Shown here in pieces: positions 8,506-17,373 of a stretch of DNA of 64,000 nucleotides; within the stretch, counting starts at the first letter, position 1, and each line of letters begins with the position of its first letter. The notes beneath the pieces were generated by a model, which saw only the letters and a list, made by a program, of their open reading frames with translations, ran no database searches and was not told the DNA's origin. The position numbers and the translations under genes were made by a program. This stretch comes from Allobosea sp. OK403 (GTDB lineage Bacteria > Pseudomonadota > Alphaproteobacteria > Rhizobiales > Beijerinckiaceae), in assembly GCF_900113835.1 (NCBI RefSeq), contig NZ_FOQV01000010.1:62001-126000 (forward strand), written 5' to 3'.

Positions 8506-9570
8506 TCAAGGCAGATTGTCCCGCAGGAAGATGTCGATCCCGATGCGTTCCTGATCCGCCACCAGCCGATCGCCTGAGCAGTATGCCAGCAGCACGCGCG
8601 CCGCCGAGCGCGCCTCATGACCTGGGTCCTGGCTGATGATCGCGTCGATGTCGCCGTGCAGCAGGAAGCGCCGGGTATGCGGCGTCAATTCATGAGCGAT
8701 CCAGACGATCTCCTGGGCACGACCGGCCTGCTGCAGCGCTGCTGCGATGCCACGGTTGCCGGCGCCCGCATTATAGAGACCGACGAGATCTGTATGCTGC
8801 CGTAACAGGGCCGCTGTCGCTGCCAGCGTTTGCTCGTTGTCGTCGCGCCCTTGCACCACTGGGAGCATGATCAGATCAGGAAATTCGCGCGCCATGACCT
8901 GATTGAAGCCATAGAGGCGCTCTGCGTGGTCGCGTAGCGAAAGCGAACCGGCGACCACAGCGACGACGCCCTGGCGGCCTCGCAGGAAGCGGCCCATCAG
9001 CGTCGCCGCTGTGCGTCCCGCAGCGGGATTGTCGATGCCGACATAATGCAGGCGCCGCGCGCTCGGCACGTCGGAGACCAGAGTGACGACGGGGACGCCG
9101 CGATCGGCGAGATCGTCGATTGCGGCGCGCACGCGCGGATGATCGAGCGCGATCGTCGCAACGCCGTGATAGCCGGGCAGGACGCCCTCGAGGACGCGCG
9201 CCAGCGCATCGGCATCAAAGACGTCGACATGCTCCACATCGATGAAGGCGCGCTGGGCGGCGAGCCACTCGGCGGTGCGCGCGACCTGCTCGCCCAGCAT
9301 GGTCATGAAGCTGTTGGCTCCGCTGGGCAGCACGAAGAGGAAGCGGAAGTTCTGATTGCGGGCGAGACGGGCGGCTGCGGGATCGGCCCGGTAACCGAGC
9401 CTGGAGACGGCCGCCTCGACCCGCGCGATCGTCTTGTCGCGCACGCCGTCGCGGCGGTTGACGACGCGGTCCGCGGTCGCGAGCGACACGCCCGCAGCGC
9501 GCGCGACGTCCTCAAGCGTCGCCCGCTCCAGCGTCGCCCGGCCGATGACCCCTGTCTCTCCAGCCCCCAT
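8506..9570 (-). CDS. LacI-family transcriptional regulator
   Basis: 354 aa from ATG 9570; its start overlaps the ThuA stop (TAATG), so translation is coupled. The HTH is ATLEDVARAAGVSLATADRV, followed by VNRRDGVRDKT. This belongs to the LacI subgroup with ATADRV in place of the usual TVSRV. The hinge and periplasmic-binding-like effector domain follow (FLFVLPSGANSF at the start, YVGIDNPAAGRTAA, then GLYNAGAGNRG). Being last in a sugar transport operon, it likely senses the imported sugar or a product. An inverted repeat before the binding-protein gene is its candidate site. Confidence 0.92.
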   Translation of the reverse strand: MGAGETGVIGRATLERATLEDVARAAGVSLATADRVVNRRDGVRDKTIARVEAAVSRLGYRADPAAARLARNQNFRFLFVLPSGANSFMTMLGEQVARTAEWLAAQRAFIDVEHVDVFDADALARVLEGVLPGYHGVATIALDHPRVRAAIDDLADRGVPVVTLVSDVPSARRLHYVGIDNPAAGRTAATLMGRFLRGRQGVVAVVAGSLSLRDHAERLYGFNQVMAREFPDLIMLPVVQGRDDNEQTLAATAALLRQHTDLVGLYNAGAGNRGIAAALQQAGRAQEIVWIAHELTPHTRRFLLHGDIDAIISQDPGHEARSAARVLLAYCSGDRLVADQERIGIDIFLRDNLP

Positions 9571-10211
9571 TATCGCGCCGCCCAGAGCATCCCGCGCGTC
9601 AGCATGGTGCGTATCTCCGGCAGATCCAGCTCATAGGCGCGATGACCCAGCGCGCAGTAGAACACCCGGCCCTGCCCATAGCGCTTCTTCCACACGACCG
9701 GCATCTCGACGCCGTCGATCCAGGAGGCATGCTCGCCGCTGAACCGCGTCGTCGCCAAGACCTCGTTGGCGGGGTCGACATGCATGTAGTACTGCTCCGA
9801 ACGGTGCTCAAAACCGGAGATGCCAGCCATGATCGGGTCATCCGGCCTCGTAATATCGACCTTGTAGTCGATGATGTTGCCGGGATGGGCAACCCACTGG
9901 CCGCCGCACATGAACTGGTAGTCCACAGAATCGCGGAACGCGTCGCACATGCCGCCATGATGGCCGGCCAGCCCGACGCCGCCGCGGACGGCATCGCACA
10001 GCGCCAGCGCCTCCGGCTTCTCGATCTTCGACATCGTGTAGATCGGCACGATCAGGGAGAGATCGCGGATCGCGGGATCGAGGAAGGCCTCCGTCGACGT
10101 CTCGACGCGCACCTCGAACCCTTCAGCCTTCAGCCAGCCCCTCATCATCGAGGCGCAGAGATCGGGATCGTGACCCGCCCAGCCGCCCCATACGATCATC
10201 GCCTTGCGCAT
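9570..10211 (-). CDS. ThuA-like (class I glutamine amidotransferase fold) sugar-utilisation protein
   Basis: 213 aa from ATG 10211 (MRKAMIVWGGWAGHDP), chosen because AAGGATGACGAGA gives it a well-spaced ribosome site; ATG 10220 has AAGG almost touching it. ThuA features are the N-terminal GGWAGHDP, the GLAGHHGGMCDAF turn where a GATase nucleophile would lie, and late VVWKKRYGQGRVFYCALGH. ThuA of Sinorhizobium works with the dehydrogenase ThuB in trehalose/disaccharide use, probably in 3-keto-sugar chemistry. Here the Gfo/Idh partner is upstream in the operon, separated by repeat B1, and a LacI regulator follows. Confidence 0.88.
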   Translation of the reverse strand: MRKAMIVWGGWAGHDPDLCASMMRGWLKAEGFEVRVETSTEAFLDPAIRDLSLIVPIYTMSKIEKPEALALCDAVRGGVGLAGHHGGMCDAFRDSVDYQFMCGGQWVAHPGNIIDYKVDITRPDDPIMAGISGFEHRSEQYYMHVDPANEVLATTRFSGEHASWIDGVEMPVVWKKRYGQGRVFYCALGHRAYELDLPEIRTMLTRGMLWAAR

Positions 10212-10228
10212 TCTCGTCATCCTTCGTT

Positions 10229-10358
10229 CTAGAGCCGGATGATTTCAGACGGGGTCACTTCGTGATCCCGTCTGAAATCTGAATCCGTCTCTCATCCAAG
10301 AGTTAGAGCAGGATCGATCGCGAAAAACCGGTTCCCACTTTTTCGCATCCTGCTCTAG
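10229..10358. repeat. Intergenic palindromic repeat, family B, copy 1
   Basis: Bipartite element. One half is a hairpin around GATTTCAGACGGGGTCAC / GTGATCCCGTCTGAAATC. The other half pairs GAGCAGGAT with ATCCTGCTC around a CGCGAAAAACCGGTTCCC core. The ends read CTAGAGC and GCTCTAG. Other copies are at 33718, 36692 and 43323. Its last CTA (10355-10357) is the stop codon of the Gfo/Idh gene. Confidence 0.9.
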
Positions 10359-11452
10359 TCGATCTGGCCGGTCATGCGCCCGGCAGGCAGGGGAGCCGGT
10401 CTCTCGACACGGCTCTCGATTTTGATCCGGCGCCCCTCGTCGGCCGATTTCTGGAATGCCTCCATCACCTCAAGGACGTGGAAGGCGAGTGCGCCGCTGG
10501 CCCGATGCGGGCGGCCTGCAATGATCGCGGCGGCCATGTCGGCAACGCCGATCGAGCGGAACTCGCCATCGGCATGGCCATGCGAAAGGGCAACCGATTC
10601 CCAACTGCCCCGCGGCTTGGCGATCTTGACCTCGCCACCGAATTTGTTCGGATCGGGCACCAGCAGGCTTGCCTTGTCGCCATGGATCTCGATCGGCGAA
10701 TGGGTGTGCTGAGGCACGTCGAAGCTCATCGTGATCGAGACCACGGCGCCGCTCTCGAACTCCAGCGTCCCGGCGACATGGGTTTCGACCTCGACCGGGA
10801 TCAGCGCGCCGTTCATCGGCTGGCTGGTGACGCGCCTCTCGGAGCGCGGTCGCGCCGTCGAGCCCATCACGCCGGCCACAGGCCCCAGCAACTGCACCAG
10901 ATCCGTGATGTAGTAGGGCCCCATGTCGAGCATCGGGCCGCCACCGCGCAGATAGTAGAAACCCGGCGCCGGATGCCAGCTCTCATGGCCGGGGCAGCCG
11001 AAAAAGGCGCTGCCGGCCACCGGCGTGCCGATCGCGCCGTCGTCGATCAGCTTCCGCGCGGTCTGGTGGCCACCGCCGAGGAAGGTGTCCGGCGCGCAGC
11101 CGACGCGCAGATCCTTCTGGGCGGCGAGATCCATGACCTTGCGGGCCTCGACCGTGTTGATGCCAAGCGGCTTCTCGGAATGGACATGCTTGCCGGCGTT
11201 GAGCACCGCGAGGCTGACATCGGTATGGGCGAGCGGCACGGTCAGGTTGACGACGATCTCGACGTCGTCGCGCTTGAGGAGTTGGCCCACGCGCAGCCCG
11301 GGCACGCCGAACTCGGCGCCACGCTTCTCCGCCGCGGCGCTGCGCATATCTGCGACGGCCTTGAGTTCCAGCATCGGAAACTGCCGCATCGCCTCGAGAT
11401 ATTTCGTGCTGATGTTGCCGCAGCCAATGACGCCGATTCCGACTTTGCGCAT
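10355..11452 (-). CDS. Gfo/Idh/MocA-family dehydrogenase (ThuB-like)
   Basis: 365 aa from ATG 11452 with GGAGACAAG upstream. Rossmann fold at the N-terminus (VGIGVIGCGNIS), then the family EKPLG motif in HVHSEKPLGI, whose lysine is the usual catalytic residue, and a C-terminal alpha/beta domain with GGGPMLDMGPYYITDLVQLLG. It is an NAD(P)-dependent sugar or polyol dehydrogenase in the cytosol. Paired with a ThuA-like protein, it is likely the ThuB counterpart that oxidises the imported sugar. The TAG stop codon belongs to the end of repeat B1. It follows the permease by 46 bp. Confidence 0.92.
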   Translation of the reverse strand: MRKVGIGVIGCGNISTKYLEAMRQFPMLELKAVADMRSAAAEKRGAEFGVPGLRVGQLLKRDDVEIVVNLTVPLAHTDVSLAVLNAGKHVHSEKPLGINTVEARKVMDLAAQKDLRVGCAPDTFLGGGHQTARKLIDDGAIGTPVAGSAFFGCPGHESWHPAPGFYYLRGGGPMLDMGPYYITDLVQLLGPVAGVMGSTARPRSERRVTSQPMNGALIPVEVETHVAGTLEFESGAVVSITMSFDVPQHTHSPIEIHGDKASLLVPDPNKFGGEVKIAKPRGSWESVALSHGHADGEFRSIGVADMAAAIIAGRPHRASGALAFHVLEVMEAFQKSADEGRRIKIESRVERPAPLPAGRMTGQID

Positions 11453-11498
11453 TCTTGTCTCCACAGGTGATGTCCGAGGCCGGTTATTCGAGACGCGC

Positions 11499-12350
11499 TC
11501 AGCCCTTGACCGCCCCGGCGGTGAGGCCCGCGACGATGTGTTTCTGAGCAAAGATGAAGAGCAGGATCGTCGGCAGCAGGGTCAGCGTGATGAACGCCAG
11601 GATCAGGTGCCATTCCGACGAGAATTCGCCCTGATAGATCATGATGCCGAGCGGCCAGGGATAAAGCTGTTCGGAATTCAGCATCACCAGAGGCAGCAGG
11701 TAGCTGTTCCAGCTGTGGACGAAGGTGATGGTGCCGACAGTCGCGAGAATCGGCCGCGACAGAGGCAGCGTCACGTGGCGGAAGAAAGCGAAGTAGCTGC
11801 AACCATCGACGAGCGCGGCCTCCAGCAGTTCGTGGGGCAGATCCTTGAAGAAGCGCCGCAGGAGCAGGATGCTCATGGCCAGGCTGAAGGCGACCTGAGG
11901 CAGAATGACGCCGAAATAATTGTCCAGCAGGCCGAGATCGCGAACCTTGATGAAGAGCGGCAGGATGGCGGTGGCGGCCGGGAACAATAGTCCCATGGTG
12001 AGATAGCTCAGCAGCATGGAGCTGCCGAAGAAATGGATGTGAGCGAAGGCGAAGGCCGCCATCGACGCCACGATCAGCGTCAGGACGACAGTGAAGCTCC
12101 CGATCACCAACGAGTTCCCCAGCAACTGCCAGTAGCGTTTGGACAACAGGATGCCGGTGTAGTTCTGCCACTCCCAGGTCTCTGGCAGGCCGAACGGATT
12201 GGTGCGTAGTTCCCCGAGCGTCTTGAAGCCGCCAAGCAAGGTCGCCAGCAGCGGCACGGCGACGAATGCCGCCACCAGCGCGAGGAACAGCACCTTGTAG
12301 ATCAGGACGAGATCGAGCGGCCGGCGGCCAACGATGGACGTGTCACTCAT
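11499..12350 (-). CDS. Carbohydrate ABC transporter permease, MalG type
   Basis: 283 aa from ATG 12350, overlapping the upstream permease by 8 bp. Six membrane helices are expected. The EAA loop that docks the ATPase is EAALVDGCSYFAFFRHVTLP. The C-terminus GLTAGAVKG is the canonical end of MalG-type permeases. It forms a heterodimer with the preceding permease in the inner membrane. No ATPase gene lies in this operon. Confidence 0.95.
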   Translation of the reverse strand: MSDTSIVGRRPLDLVLIYKVLFLALVAAFVAVPLLATLLGGFKTLGELRTNPFGLPETWEWQNYTGILLSKRYWQLLGNSLVIGSFTVVLTLIVASMAAFAFAHIHFFGSSMLLSYLTMGLLFPAATAILPLFIKVRDLGLLDNYFGVILPQVAFSLAMSILLLRRFFKDLPHELLEAALVDGCSYFAFFRHVTLPLSRPILATVGTITFVHSWNSYLLPLVMLNSEQLYPWPLGIMIYQGEFSSEWHLILAFITLTLLPTILLFIFAQKHIVAGLTAGAVKG

Positions 12351-13248
12351 CGCGCATGAACCAGCGTTTGTAGGTGATGGCGAAGGTCACGCAGATCACG
12401 AACAGGATCACGCCGATGGCGCTGCCATAGCCGACACGCATGCGCGAGACGCCGTTGTTGTAAAGGAAAGTGACCATCGTGTTGGAGGAGTCGGCCGGCC
12501 CGCCCCGGGTCAGCGGCATGACGAGGTCGAAGAGCTGCAGTGAGCCGACGACGGCGAAGAATACCGAGAGGCGGATCGTCGGATAGAGCAGCGGGATCAC
12601 CACATGGCGCAGCACCTGCCAGCGCGAGGCGCCGTCGATCCGCGCCGCCTCGACCAGATTGCGGTCCATGCCCTGCAGCGCGGCGATGAACAGCATCATG
12701 TGGAAGCCGAAATACTTCCAGACGACGACGACCAGGATGGCCAGCATCGAAGTCTGCGTGCTGGCGAGCAGGTGCGGCGCCTCGGCCCCAAACGTCCTGT
12801 AGATGGATGCGAGAAGCCCATAATTGCCGTCATAGATGAAGCTGAAGATCAGGCCGGTCGCGACCTCGGCCAGCACATAGGGCAGGAAGAACAGCATTCG
12901 CAGCGCCACCGAGCCGCGAAACTTGTCGGCGAGGATGAGAGCCAGCGTCAGCGCCAGGGGCAGCTGGATCACCAGCGACACCGCGATGATCAGCAGGTTG
13001 TTGCGAAACGCCGTGCCGAAGCCGCGCGTATCGAAGACGAAGCGGTAATTGTCGAAGCCGATCCAGCGCGTCGGGCTGCCAAACCCGTTCCAGTTGAAGC
13101 CAGAATACCAGGCCGCCTCGCCAATCGGCAGCACCACGAACACTGTGAACAGCAACAGCGCCGGCGGCAGGAACAGCAGGAGCGAGGCGAGGCGCCCGTC
13201 GGTCGCCGCTCTCCGGCGAGCACCGGACGCTGCAGGCTTGCCGCTCAT
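12343..13248 (-). CDS. Carbohydrate ABC transporter permease, MalF type
   Basis: 301 aa from ATG 13248 (MSGKPAASG), chosen because GGAG stands 8 nt upstream; ATG 13275 and GTG 13284 are alternatives with weaker sites. Six membrane helices start with LLLFLPPALLLFTVFVVLP. The EAA loop is EAARIDGASRWQVLRHVVIP, and LTRGGPADSSNTMV is typical of the family's last periplasmic loop. Partner of the MalG-type permease immediately downstream. Likely substrate class is di- or monosaccharide, inferred from the ThuA/ThuB-like neighbours. Confidence 0.94.
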   Translation of the reverse strand: MSGKPAASGARRRAATDGRLASLLLFLPPALLLFTVFVVLPIGEAAWYSGFNWNGFGSPTRWIGFDNYRFVFDTRGFGTAFRNNLLIIAVSLVIQLPLALTLALILADKFRGSVALRMLFFLPYVLAEVATGLIFSFIYDGNYGLLASIYRTFGAEAPHLLASTQTSMLAILVVVVWKYFGFHMMLFIAALQGMDRNLVEAARIDGASRWQVLRHVVIPLLYPTIRLSVFFAVVGSLQLFDLVMPLTRGGPADSSNTMVTFLYNNGVSRMRVGYGSAIGVILFVICVTFAITYKRWFMRDE

Positions 13249-13309
13249 GACGGCTGCTCCGCTGTACTGAGACATCAGTGTCACTCGCAGGTTGACGCGC
13301 GGGCCGGTC

Positions 13310-13342
13310 TCAATTGCCTTGCTTGCTCAATTGCCTTGCTTG
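13310..13342. repeat. Exact tandem duplication spanning the sugar-binding protein stop codon
   Basis: The 16-mer TCAATTGCCTTGCTTG occurs at 13310-13325 and again at 13327-13342 (17-bp period). The second copy contains the last codons and stop of the binding-protein gene (stop 13327-13329). The end of the gene has therefore been copied just past its own stop. Confidence 0.95.
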
Positions 13343-14586
13343 AATGCGTCCTGGATCGCTTTGGCGGCCTGTTTCGGTGTCATCGAGCCACCGGCAATCT
13401 CGGCCGTCGCGTCATTCACCACCCGGCCGACCGAGGGGCCCAGATCCTGATCGTAGAAGTTCTGGTGGTATTGGGACGCGGCGATGTTCCTGGCCACGTT
13501 CTGCATGAAGGCGGAGCTCAGGGCCGCTTCCGCCCCCTTGAAGGTCGGGATGATGAAGTTCTGCTTGGCGAGCTCGCGCTGGACCTCGTCGGAGATGAAG
13601 AACTTGACGAACTCCACCGCCTCCTTCGGGGCACCCTTGGTGATGATCCAGCCATTGACGCCGCCAAGCGTGTCGGACGGCCGGCCCTTGGCGCCGGTAG
13701 GCATCGGGAAGTCAAACCAGCCCAGCTTCTCCTCGGAGATGCCCTTCTTGTCGGCCGCCAGCGCGCGCTGCGTCGCTGAGTGACTCGAGATCGCGAGGTT
13801 CATCGCGGCCTTGCCATCACCGAAGAAGCCGAGCGCCTGCTGGTTCTTGAAACCGAGGAAGCCGTTCTGGAACGGCTCGAGATCGACAAGCTGCTTCATC
13901 AACTCGCCGGCCTTCTGGAAGGTCTCGCCTTCGAAGCCGCCATTCTGGTCCTTGAGCGCCGCCTCGAAAGCCGGCTTGCCGCCGAGCCGGACCGCGAGAT
14001 GCGTCCAGTAGAAATGCAGCGGCCACTTGTCCTGTCCACCGACGGCGATCGGCGTGACACCGGCAGCCTTGAGCGTCTTCACCGCGGCCAGGAGATCGTC
14101 CCAGGTCTTGATCGCGCCGCCGTCGACGCCAGCCTTGGCGAAGAGATCCTTGTTGTACATGAACCCGACCTGCGAGACCGTGTAAGGCAGGCCGTAGAGC
14201 TTGCCATCGACCGCGAAGGCCGCGACGGCGCTCGCCGACAGCGCGTCCTTGTAGGCGCCGACGCCGGCCGTGACATCCTCCAGAACCCCGGCCTCGACCT
14301 GGGCTTTCAGCACGCCGCCGGCCCAGGAATAGAGAATGTGCGGCCGGTCCTTGGACTGCAGGATGGTCGGAAGCTTGGCCTTGTAGGCCTCGTTCTCGAG
14401 GAACTGCATCTCGACCTTCACGCCGGCGTTCTTGGCCTCGAAGCGCCGGGCGACCTCCTCCCAGATTTTCACCTGGGCGGGGTTCTGCTCGAGGTGGAGC
14501 CAGCGGACGGTGGTCTGCGCGGCCGCGGCGCCAGCAGCCACTGTCAATCCTGCGGCGGCGAGCGCCAGCCTCGTGAGAAATCGCAT
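13327..14586 (-). CDS. Carbohydrate ABC transporter substrate-binding protein (family 1)
   Basis: 419 aa from ATG 14586 with GGGAGGATGCG upstream. An N-terminal signal peptide (MRFLTRLALAAAGLTVAAGA) ends near AAAQ at about residue 24. The mature part shows SBP family 1 features: WLHLEQNPAQVKIWEEVA, ILYSWAGG, YGLPYTVSQVGFMYNKDLF and GGVNGWIITKGAP. It acts in the periplasm, delivering sugar to the two permeases. First gene of the sugar operon, divergent from the SDR gene. Substrate not readable; the ThuEFG-AB-like context suggests a disaccharide such as trehalose. Confidence 0.95.
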   Translation of the reverse strand: MRFLTRLALAAAGLTVAAGAAAAQTTVRWLHLEQNPAQVKIWEEVARRFEAKNAGVKVEMQFLENEAYKAKLPTILQSKDRPHILYSWAGGVLKAQVEAGVLEDVTAGVGAYKDALSASAVAAFAVDGKLYGLPYTVSQVGFMYNKDLFAKAGVDGGAIKTWDDLLAAVKTLKAAGVTPIAVGGQDKWPLHFYWTHLAVRLGGKPAFEAALKDQNGGFEGETFQKAGELMKQLVDLEPFQNGFLGFKNQQALGFFGDGKAAMNLAISSHSATQRALAADKKGISEEKLGWFDFPMPTGAKGRPSDTLGGVNGWIITKGAPKEAVEFVKFFISDEVQRELAKQNFIIPTFKGAEAALSSAFMQNVARNIAASQYHQNFYDQDLGPSVGRVVNDATAEIAGGSMTPKQAAKAIQDAFKQGN

Positions 14587-14637
14587 CGCATCCTCCCAGT
14601 CCCGTCTGTCTGCGGGTTGACGCCAACCTAACTCAAA

Positions 14638-14659
14638 TTCTGAGGTACGCAACTCAGAA
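14638..14659. promoter_or_regulatory. Inverted repeat in the sugar-operon/SDR divergent promoter
   Basis: TTCTGAG-GTACGCAA-CTCAGAA is a perfect 7-bp inverted repeat about 50 bp upstream of the binding-protein start and 110 bp upstream of the SDR start. It is a candidate operator for the LacI regulator of this operon. The 8-bp spacer is longer than in classic LacI sites, so assignment is tentative. Confidence 0.45.
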
Positions 14660-14769
14660 AATGCGTTGCATGAGCGCTCGCCGAATGCTTTCGTCTGTTC
14701 CGCAACTGACTGGCCGTTCACGGCGGAACCGGGCCGAGCGGTCAGCGCCAATGCCTATCGGAGTTGATG

Positions 14770-15528
14770 ATGGCTGCCGTCTATCGCGATCTTGCCGGCA
14801 AGGTGGTTCTGGTCACAGGCGGCGCTTCAGGCATCGGCGCGGCGATCTCGCGCCGATTTGCCGAGCAGGGATCGACCGTGGTGCTGTTCGACATCATGCG
14901 CGACACCGGCGAGGCGCTGGCGCGGGAGCTGCGCGCGGCTGGATTGGCGGCGCATTTCCAGCCTGTCGACCTCACCGACATCCCGGCACTGCGGGCCGGC
15001 ATCGAACAGGCGCGCGCGCTCCATGGGCCGATCGAAATCCTCGTGAACAATGCCGCCCATGATGAGCGGCATGCGACCGAGGAGGTAACGCCGGAGTACT
15101 GGGACGATCGGATTGCGGTCAATCTGAAGCACCAGTTCTTCGCGGCGCAAGCGGTGCTGCCGGACATGAAGGCCGCCAATGGCGGCGCCATCATCAACTT
15201 CGGATCGACCTCCTGGATGGCGGGTCAAGGCGGCATGGCCGCCTACACCGCCAGCAAATCCGGCGTGATCGGTCTCACCCGCTCGCTGGCGCGGGATTAC
15301 GGCGCCTACAACATCCGCGTGAACGCCATCGCGCCCGGCTGGATCATGACCGAGCGACAGATCGAGAAATGGCTGACGCCGGAAAGCGAGGCCGAGCTGA
15401 TGCGGCGGCAATGTCTCAAGCGCCGGCTGACGCCGGACGAATTGGCGAAGTTCACCGTATTCCTCGCATCGGATGAAGCGTCAGCCTGCACCGCACAGCA
15501 TTATGTCGTGGATGGCGGGTGGGTTTAG
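14770..15528 (+). CDS. Short-chain dehydrogenase/reductase (SDR)
   Basis: 252 aa from ATG 14770, the best spaced after GGAG (14759); ATG 14767 and TTG 14764 are in frame. Classical SDR motifs: cofactor site TGGASGIG at 16-23, NNAA at 93-96, catalytic Ser146, Tyr159 and Lys163 in YTASK, and a C-terminal VDGGWV. NAD(P)-dependent oxidoreductase, probably acting on a sugar or sugar acid given the divergent sugar ABC operon. The TAG stop (15526-15528) is the first part of repeat A2. Confidence 0.92.
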   Translation: MAAVYRDLAGKVVLVTGGASGIGAAISRRFAEQGSTVVLFDIMRDTGEALARELRAAGLAAHFQPVDLTDIPALRAGIEQARALHGPIEILVNNAAHDERHATEEVTPEYWDDRIAVNLKHQFFAAQAVLPDMKAANGGAIINFGSTSWMAGQGGMAAYTASKSGVIGLTRSLARDYGAYNIRVNAIAPGWIMTERQIEKWLTPESEAELMRRQCLKRRLTPDELAKFTVFLASDEASACTAQHYVVDGGWV

Positions 15529-15653
15529 CGCGTTTTCGAGCGAAGTGGGCTCCGGTTCCCTCGCGGCAAACGCGAAGCGTTTGCGCGGAGAAAATGCGTT
15601 AAAATAAGGAGATAGAGCATTTTCGCGATTCGGAGAAACGCGGAAATGCTCTA
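15527..15653. repeat. Intergenic palindromic repeat, family A, copy 2
   Basis: Starts AGCGCGTTTTCGAGCGAAG at the SDR stop codon and ends GAAATGCTCTAG. This variant carries an extra internal segment (CGCGGCAAACGCGAAGCGTTTGCGCGG) not in copy 1 but also present in the 37.8 kb cluster. The last hairpin uses GAGCATTTTCGCG / CGCGGAAATGCTC arms, so different hairpin modules are combined. Confidence 0.88.
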
Positions 15654-15664
15654 GGTGTCCCCCT

Positions 15665-16456
15665 TCAGATCTTCTCGATGAAGCGGCTTAGGAAAAGCCG
15701 CGTTCGCGGATGCTGCGGGTTGCCCAGCACCGCCTCCGGCGGTCCCTGTTCCACGACCACGCCGCCATCCATGAAGACGACCCGGTCGGCAGCCTCGCGA
15801 GCAAAGCCGATCTCGTGGGTGACGACGATCATGGTCAGGCCCTGACCGGCGAGGTCGCGCATGACGTTCAGCACTTCGCCGACGAGTTCGGGGTCGAGAG
15901 CCGAGGTCGGTTCGTCGAACAGCATCAGCTTCGGCCGGATCGCGAGCGCTCGCGCGATGGCGACGCGCTGCTGCTGCCCGCCGGACAGTTGGCGCGGATA
16001 GGCATTCGCCTTCTCGGTCAACCCAACGCGGGCGAGGAGCTCCATCGCATAGGCCTCGGCCTCGCGACGTGGCTGCCCATGCACACCGATCGGCGCCTCG
16101 ACGATGTTCTCCAGCGCCGTCATATGCGGGTAGAGATTGAATTGCTGGAAGACCATGCCGATCTTGCGCCGCTGTACGGCGATGGCATGGTCAGACAACC
16201 GGTTGAGCCGGGTGCCGCGCAACGCGTAGCCGATCTGCTCGCCATCGACCTCGATGAAGCCCCGCCGAATCGATTCGAGATGGTTGATGCAACGCAGGAA
16301 GGTCGACTTGCCTGAGCCGGAAGGCCCGAGCACGACAACGACCTCGCCCGAGGCGACATCGAGGTCGATGCCCTTCAAGACCTCGTTGAGACCGAAGGAT
16401 TTATGGACGTTGCGGGCGCGCACCATCGGCGCGGCCCCCTCCGCGGCCTTGTTCAT
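15665..16456 (-). CDS. Polar amino acid ABC transporter ATP-binding protein
   Basis: 263 aa from ATG 16456, which overlaps the permease stop (ATGA). Walker A GPSGSGKST, Q-loop in FQQFNLYPHMT, signature LSGGQQQR, Walker B LMLFDEPTSALDP, and the switch histidine in VTHEIGFA are all intact. The FQQFNLYPHMTALENI sequence is typical of GlnQ/ArtP/HisP ATPases. It drives import through the permease encoded directly upstream. Confidence 0.96.
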   Translation of the reverse strand: MNKAAEGAAPMVRARNVHKSFGLNEVLKGIDLDVASGEVVVVLGPSGSGKSTFLRCINHLESIRRGFIEVDGEQIGYALRGTRLNRLSDHAIAVQRRKIGMVFQQFNLYPHMTALENIVEAPIGVHGQPRREAEAYAMELLARVGLTEKANAYPRQLSGGQQQRVAIARALAIRPKLMLFDEPTSALDPELVGEVLNVMRDLAGQGLTMIVVTHEIGFAREAADRVVFMDGGVVVEQGPPEAVLGNPQHPRTRLFLSRFIEKI

Positions 16457-17370
16457 GCCGGCTCCTCCACCCGAACGGGCGCATGGTCGGCATTGCCCGT
16501 GCCGCGCTCGCCGCGTGCGTAGTAGCGTTCAATGAAGCCCTGCACGACGTTCAGGACCGTGGTGATGATCAGATACCAGATCACCGCGACCATCAGCATC
16601 GGGATGACCTCGAAGGTGCGGTTGTAGATGTTCTGCGCCGAGTAGAGCAGATCCGCCATGGCGATGACGCTGACCAGCGAGGTCGCCTTGATCATGCTGA
16701 TGAGCTGATTGCCGGTCGGCGGCACGATCGAGCGCATTGCCTGCGGGATGATGACGCGCCGGAGCGCCCGGGCGCGGGTCATGCCGAAGGCGTCGGTGGC
16801 CTCGACCTGCCCCTTGTCGACCGAGAGCAGGCCGCCGCGGATGACCTCGGCCATATAGGCCGCCTCGTTGAGCGAGAGCCCGGCGATCGCGGCGGTCATC
16901 GGCGTGATCAGGTCGTTGGTGTTCCAGGTCGCCAGGACCGGGCCGAACGGCACCTTGAGGACGATCTCGGGGAAGAGCGTCGAGAGGTTGTACCAGAAGA
17001 TCAACTGCACCAGGAGCGGCGTGCCGCGAAAGAACCAGATGAACAGCCCCGAGAGCGTGCCGAACAGCCGGTCCTGCGACATGCGCGCGACGGCAAGCGC
17101 GAGGCCGAGCGCCGTGCCCAGAGCCATCGCCACCACGGTCAGGCCGAGCGTGACACCGAGCCCGCGCATGATCGAGGCCTCGGTGAACCACTGGCCGACG
17201 ATGGGCCATCCGAAATTCGGGTTGCGCGCGACGATCCAGGCGAATTCCGCCGCCACAGCCAGCATGAAGGCCCAAAGCAGCCAGCGCCCCCATTCAGCGG
17301 GCTGATGCGCGTTGGCAACGTCGCGCAGCGACGCCTTCGCCAGATCGGTCTCCATCGAAGCGCCTGCCAT
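16453..17370 (-). CDS. Polar amino acid ABC transporter permease
   Basis: 305 aa from ATG 17370, 3 bp after the binding-protein stop; ATG 17355 is an alternative. The protein has an extra N-terminal membrane segment (LLWAFMLAVAAEFAWIVA), then the HisM/ArtQ core GVTLGLTVVAMALGTALGLALA and FRGTPLLVQLIFWYN. The EAA-type loop is EATDAFGMTRARALRRVIIPQAMR. A single permease gene suggests a homodimer or one long fused unit. The C-terminal tail is hydrophilic. Confidence 0.93.
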   Translation of the reverse strand: MAGASMETDLAKASLRDVANAHQPAEWGRWLLWAFMLAVAAEFAWIVARNPNFGWPIVGQWFTEASIMRGLGVTLGLTVVAMALGTALGLALAVARMSQDRLFGTLSGLFIWFFRGTPLLVQLIFWYNLSTLFPEIVLKVPFGPVLATWNTNDLITPMTAAIAGLSLNEAAYMAEVIRGGLLSVDKGQVEATDAFGMTRARALRRVIIPQAMRSIVPPTGNQLISMIKATSLVSVIAMADLLYSAQNIYNRTFEVIPMLMVAVIWYLIITTVLNVVQGFIERYYARGERGTGNADHAPVRVEEPA

Positions 17371-17373
17371 GGC

